A stretch of DNA of 24,203 nt. Origin: an uncultured Clostridia bacterium. Lineage in GTDB: Bacteria > Bacillota > Clostridia > Christensenellales > Borkfalkiaceae. The position numbers and the translations under genes were made by a program. Shown piece by piece: positions 22,446 to 24,203 of the stretch; within the stretch, counting starts at the first letter, position 1, and each line of letters begins with the position of its first letter. Under the pieces are notes generated by a model that did no database searches, was not told the DNA's origin, and saw only the letters and a list, made by a program, of their open reading frames with translations. Location of the stretch: positions 1-24,203 of the forward strand of contig CANRAI010000007.1 of assembly GCA_947628555.1 (NCBI GenBank). The letters are read 5' to 3'.

Positions 22446-23507
22446 TCATTTTTGCTCCAAGAACTCTTCAATCTCCGTATCTATTTCCGCAGGAATCAAA
22501 TCTTTATGTTTCAAATAGACTTTCGTCCATTCCACAGTTTTTTCAACCGCCTCGCCTATGTGCCAGCGCGGCTTCCAACCGAAAACTCTTTTGATTTTTG
22601 AATTATCCAACTTCAAAAACGCCGCTTCATGCGGGCCGCCGACCGAACGGTTCTCCCAACAGAATCCTTCGCCCCAAGCCTCTGCAAAAAGCGATACAAG
22701 CTCCCCCGTAGTCACGCAGTCAATTTCGTCCGGCCCTACGTTGTAGTATCCCGCAAACGACTTGTCCTTATATTGCCTTGCCGCTATTTCGAGATAGATT
22801 GAAAGCGGCTCTAAAACGTGCTGATACGGACGGGTTGAATACGGGTTGCGCACGATTAACGCCTCACCCCTTTCCGCCGCGCGGACGCAGTCGGGAATAA
22901 TTCTGTCCGCGGCGAAATCTCCACCGCCTATCACATTGCCCGCCCGCGCCGTTGAAACGGCGCAGTCCGAAAGGTCGAAATAACTTTTTTTATAGCTGTG
23001 CGTTACAAGCTCGCTGCACGACTTCGAATTGCTGTAAGGGTCGTAACCGTCGAGCGGCTCGTCCTCTTTAAAAGCGTGGTCTTTCAAATCGTCGTTCAAA
23101 TACACCTTGTCGGTAGTGACGTTCAAAACGCTTTTGACAGAAGGCGTAAGGCGGCAACATTCCAAAACGTTTACCGTGCCCATAACGTTGGTTTCGTACG
23201 TGCCGCGGGGGTCTTTATAAGACTCCCTAACTATGGGCTGAGCGGCAAGATGAAACACTATTTCCGGTTTAACGTCGCAAAAAACGCTATAAAGGCGCTC
23301 AAAATTGCAAACGTCGCCAATTCTTGAATCCATATTTTCCCCAATGCCAGAAAGTTTGAAAAGCGAAGGCTCTGTGGGAGGTTCAAGCGCGTATCCCGTT
23401 ACGAAAGCGCCAAAATTTATTAAAATTTTGCATAGCCACGAGCCCTTAAAACCGGTGTGCCCCGTTACAAGCACTCGCCTGCCTTTGTAAAATTCCTTAT
23501 CGAACAT
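22446..23507 (-). CDS. rfbG: CDP-glucose 4,6-dehydratase (RfbG)
   Basis: This extended SDR makes CDP-4-keto-6-deoxyglucose from CDP-glucose using bound NAD. From the chosen start the 353-residue protein shows TGHTGFKG (15-22), FHLAAQPIVRESY (85-97), TTDKVY (131-136), Tyr158-x3-Lys162 (YSNSK) and the RfbG-type AGNVIGGGDFA. The start at 23507 (MFDKEFYKG) is preferred to an upstream in-frame ATG at 23540, which lies inside rfbF and adds 11 unconserved residues. GGGAAG precedes it, and the rfbF stop lies two bases upstream. The protein is full length for the family. Confidence 0.96.
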   Translation of the reverse strand: MFDKEFYKGRRVLVTGHTGFKGSWLCKILINFGAFVTGYALEPPTEPSLFKLSGIGENMDSRIGDVCNFERLYSVFCDVKPEIVFHLAAQPIVRESYKDPRGTYETNVMGTVNVLECCRLTPSVKSVLNVTTDKVYLNDDLKDHAFKEDEPLDGYDPYSNSKSCSELVTHSYKKSYFDLSDCAVSTARAGNVIGGGDFAADRIIPDCVRAAERGEALIVRNPYSTRPYQHVLEPLSIYLEIAARQYKDKSFAGYYNVGPDEIDCVTTGELVSLFAEAWGEGFCWENRSVGGPHEAAFLKLDNSKIKRVFGWKPRWHIGEAVEKTVEWTKVYLKHKDLIPAEIDTEIEEFLEQK

Positions 23508-23509
23508 AT

Positions 23510-24203
23510 TCAATCTTCCCAAACCTTCCAGGGCGCGCAATTATTTTCAAGCATGCTTTCAAGCTTGTCCCTCTCCTGTTTGGTATCCATGCACTGCCAA
23601 AATCCCGTATGGCGGTAGCACATAAGTTGACCTTCTTTTACGAGACGTTCCATTGGCTCACGCTCGAAAACCGTCGAATCGCCCTCTATGTAATCGAAGA
23701 TTTCGGGGTTCAGCACCATATAACCTGCGTTTATAACCGCGCCGTCGCTGTTGCTTTTTTCCCTGAACGAACGCACCGCATTGTCTCCGCCGATATCGAG
23801 AATACCCTTTTGCTGCGCAAGTTTTACGGCAGTAAGCGTTGCGATTTTACCGTGACGTTTGTGAAAATCAACAAGTTCTTTTATGTTAACGTCACAGACG
23901 CCGTCGCCGTAGGTCATAAGAAACGGCTCGCCGCCCGTATATTTCTGCACGCGCTTTATTCTGCCGCCCGTCATTGTATATAGTCCGGTATCTACGACGG
24001 TCACTTTCCACGGCTCGCAGTGCTGGTCGTGAATTATCATGTCGTTTCGTCCGCCGGTAAAATCAAAGGTTATATCGCTGTTATGTAAAAAGTAGTCGGC
24101 AAACCATTCCTTAATCATATGCTGGCGGTAACCCGCGCAAATAATGAACTCTTTAAAGCCGTAGAAGGAAAATTCCTTCATAATATGCCATATAATGGGC
24201 TTC
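23510..24203 (-). CDS. rfbF: Glucose-1-phosphate cytidylyltransferase (RfbF), N-terminus outside window
   Basis: This enzyme couples CTP and glucose-1-phosphate to CDP-glucose, the entry step of the operon. The visible part has FIICAGYRQHMIKEWFADYF, the YGDGV motif (metal and nucleotide binding), TGGRIKRV and the C-terminal GFWQCMDT. The frame stays open to the right edge; bases before the internal Met at 24181 translate KPIIWHI, matching the usual KP-x-LWHIMK of RfbF. The Met is therefore internal and about 24 residues, including the nucleotide-binding GGxGTRL signature, lie beyond base 24203. Confidence 0.96.
   Translation of the reverse strand, partial: KPIIWHIMKEFSFYGFKEFIICAGYRQHMIKEWFADYFLHNSDITFDFTGGRNDMIIHDQHCEPWKVTVVDTGLYTMTGGRIKRVQKYTGGEPFLMTYGDGVCDVNIKELVDFHKRHGKIATLTAVKLAQQKGILDIGGDNAVRSFREKSNSDGAVINAGYMVLNPEIFDYIEGDSTVFEREPMERLVKEGQLMCYRHTGFWQCMDTKQERDKLESMLENNCAPWKVWED

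Noticed and set aside
23508..23540. Eleven extra N-terminal codons on rfbG
   Set aside because: They lie inside rfbF, are not conserved, and a better start with GGGAAG occurs at 23507.

Overview
The window reads as a chromosomal segment of a low-to-mid GC Gram-positive bacterium, probably a gut-type member of the Clostridia (Bacillota). Evidence: strong sigma-A style promoters (TTGACA/TATAAT with 17-base spacers), AGGAGG-type ribosome binding sites, intrinsic terminators, and gene families typical of that group (CyuA-type cysteine desulfidase, Amidase_6, GT4 glycosyltransferase, OmpR-type two-component pair). Most of the window is near 50% GC by eye. The stretch from about 3.9 to 6.8 kb is clearly more AT-rich and looks acquired.

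Layout. 1-3.7 kb: end of a tRNA-Arg gene; a membrane-anchored acidic-linker protein interrupted by an in-frame TAG; cyuA and a divergent amidase whose promoters almost touch their start codons; tRNA-Val. 3.75-6.8 kb: tRNA-Ala(CGC) followed by a small AT-rich island with a SHOCT membrane protein, a divergent XRE regulator with a palindromic operator candidate, a second broken XRE gene, and an overlapping pair made of a 63-residue membrane peptide and a 365-residue helical protein resembling the LPO_1073/Vpar_1526 family. The island ends in a tRNA-like hairpin and a terminator. 6.8-7.3 kb: intergenic DNA with a 16-base palindrome and a doubtful 60-codon ORF. 7.35-13 kb: one 1872-residue SF1 helicase with DUF4011, MTES_1575/Vsr-like nuclease and DUF3320 regions, an architecture associated with anti-phage defence. 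Two of its accessory domains seem to have lost catalytic residues.

13.1-16 kb: a minus-strand unit of response regulator, histidine kinase and CDF metal exporter. 16.1-18 kb: divergent GT4 glycosyltransferase overlapping a six-helix membrane protein. 18.1-24.2 kb: a minus-strand CDP-sugar operon, rfbF (cut by the window edge), rfbG, rfbH, a split transketolase (N and C subunits) and an extended SDR epimerase/reductase. RfbF-RfbG-RfbH would lead from glucose-1-phosphate through CDP-glucose to a CDP-3,6-dideoxy-4-keto sugar intermediate. The split transketolase and SDR suggest that a two-carbon branch is then added and reduced, giving an unusual branched surface sugar. This operon and the 4.0-6.8 kb island are the two places most likely to hold something undescribed.
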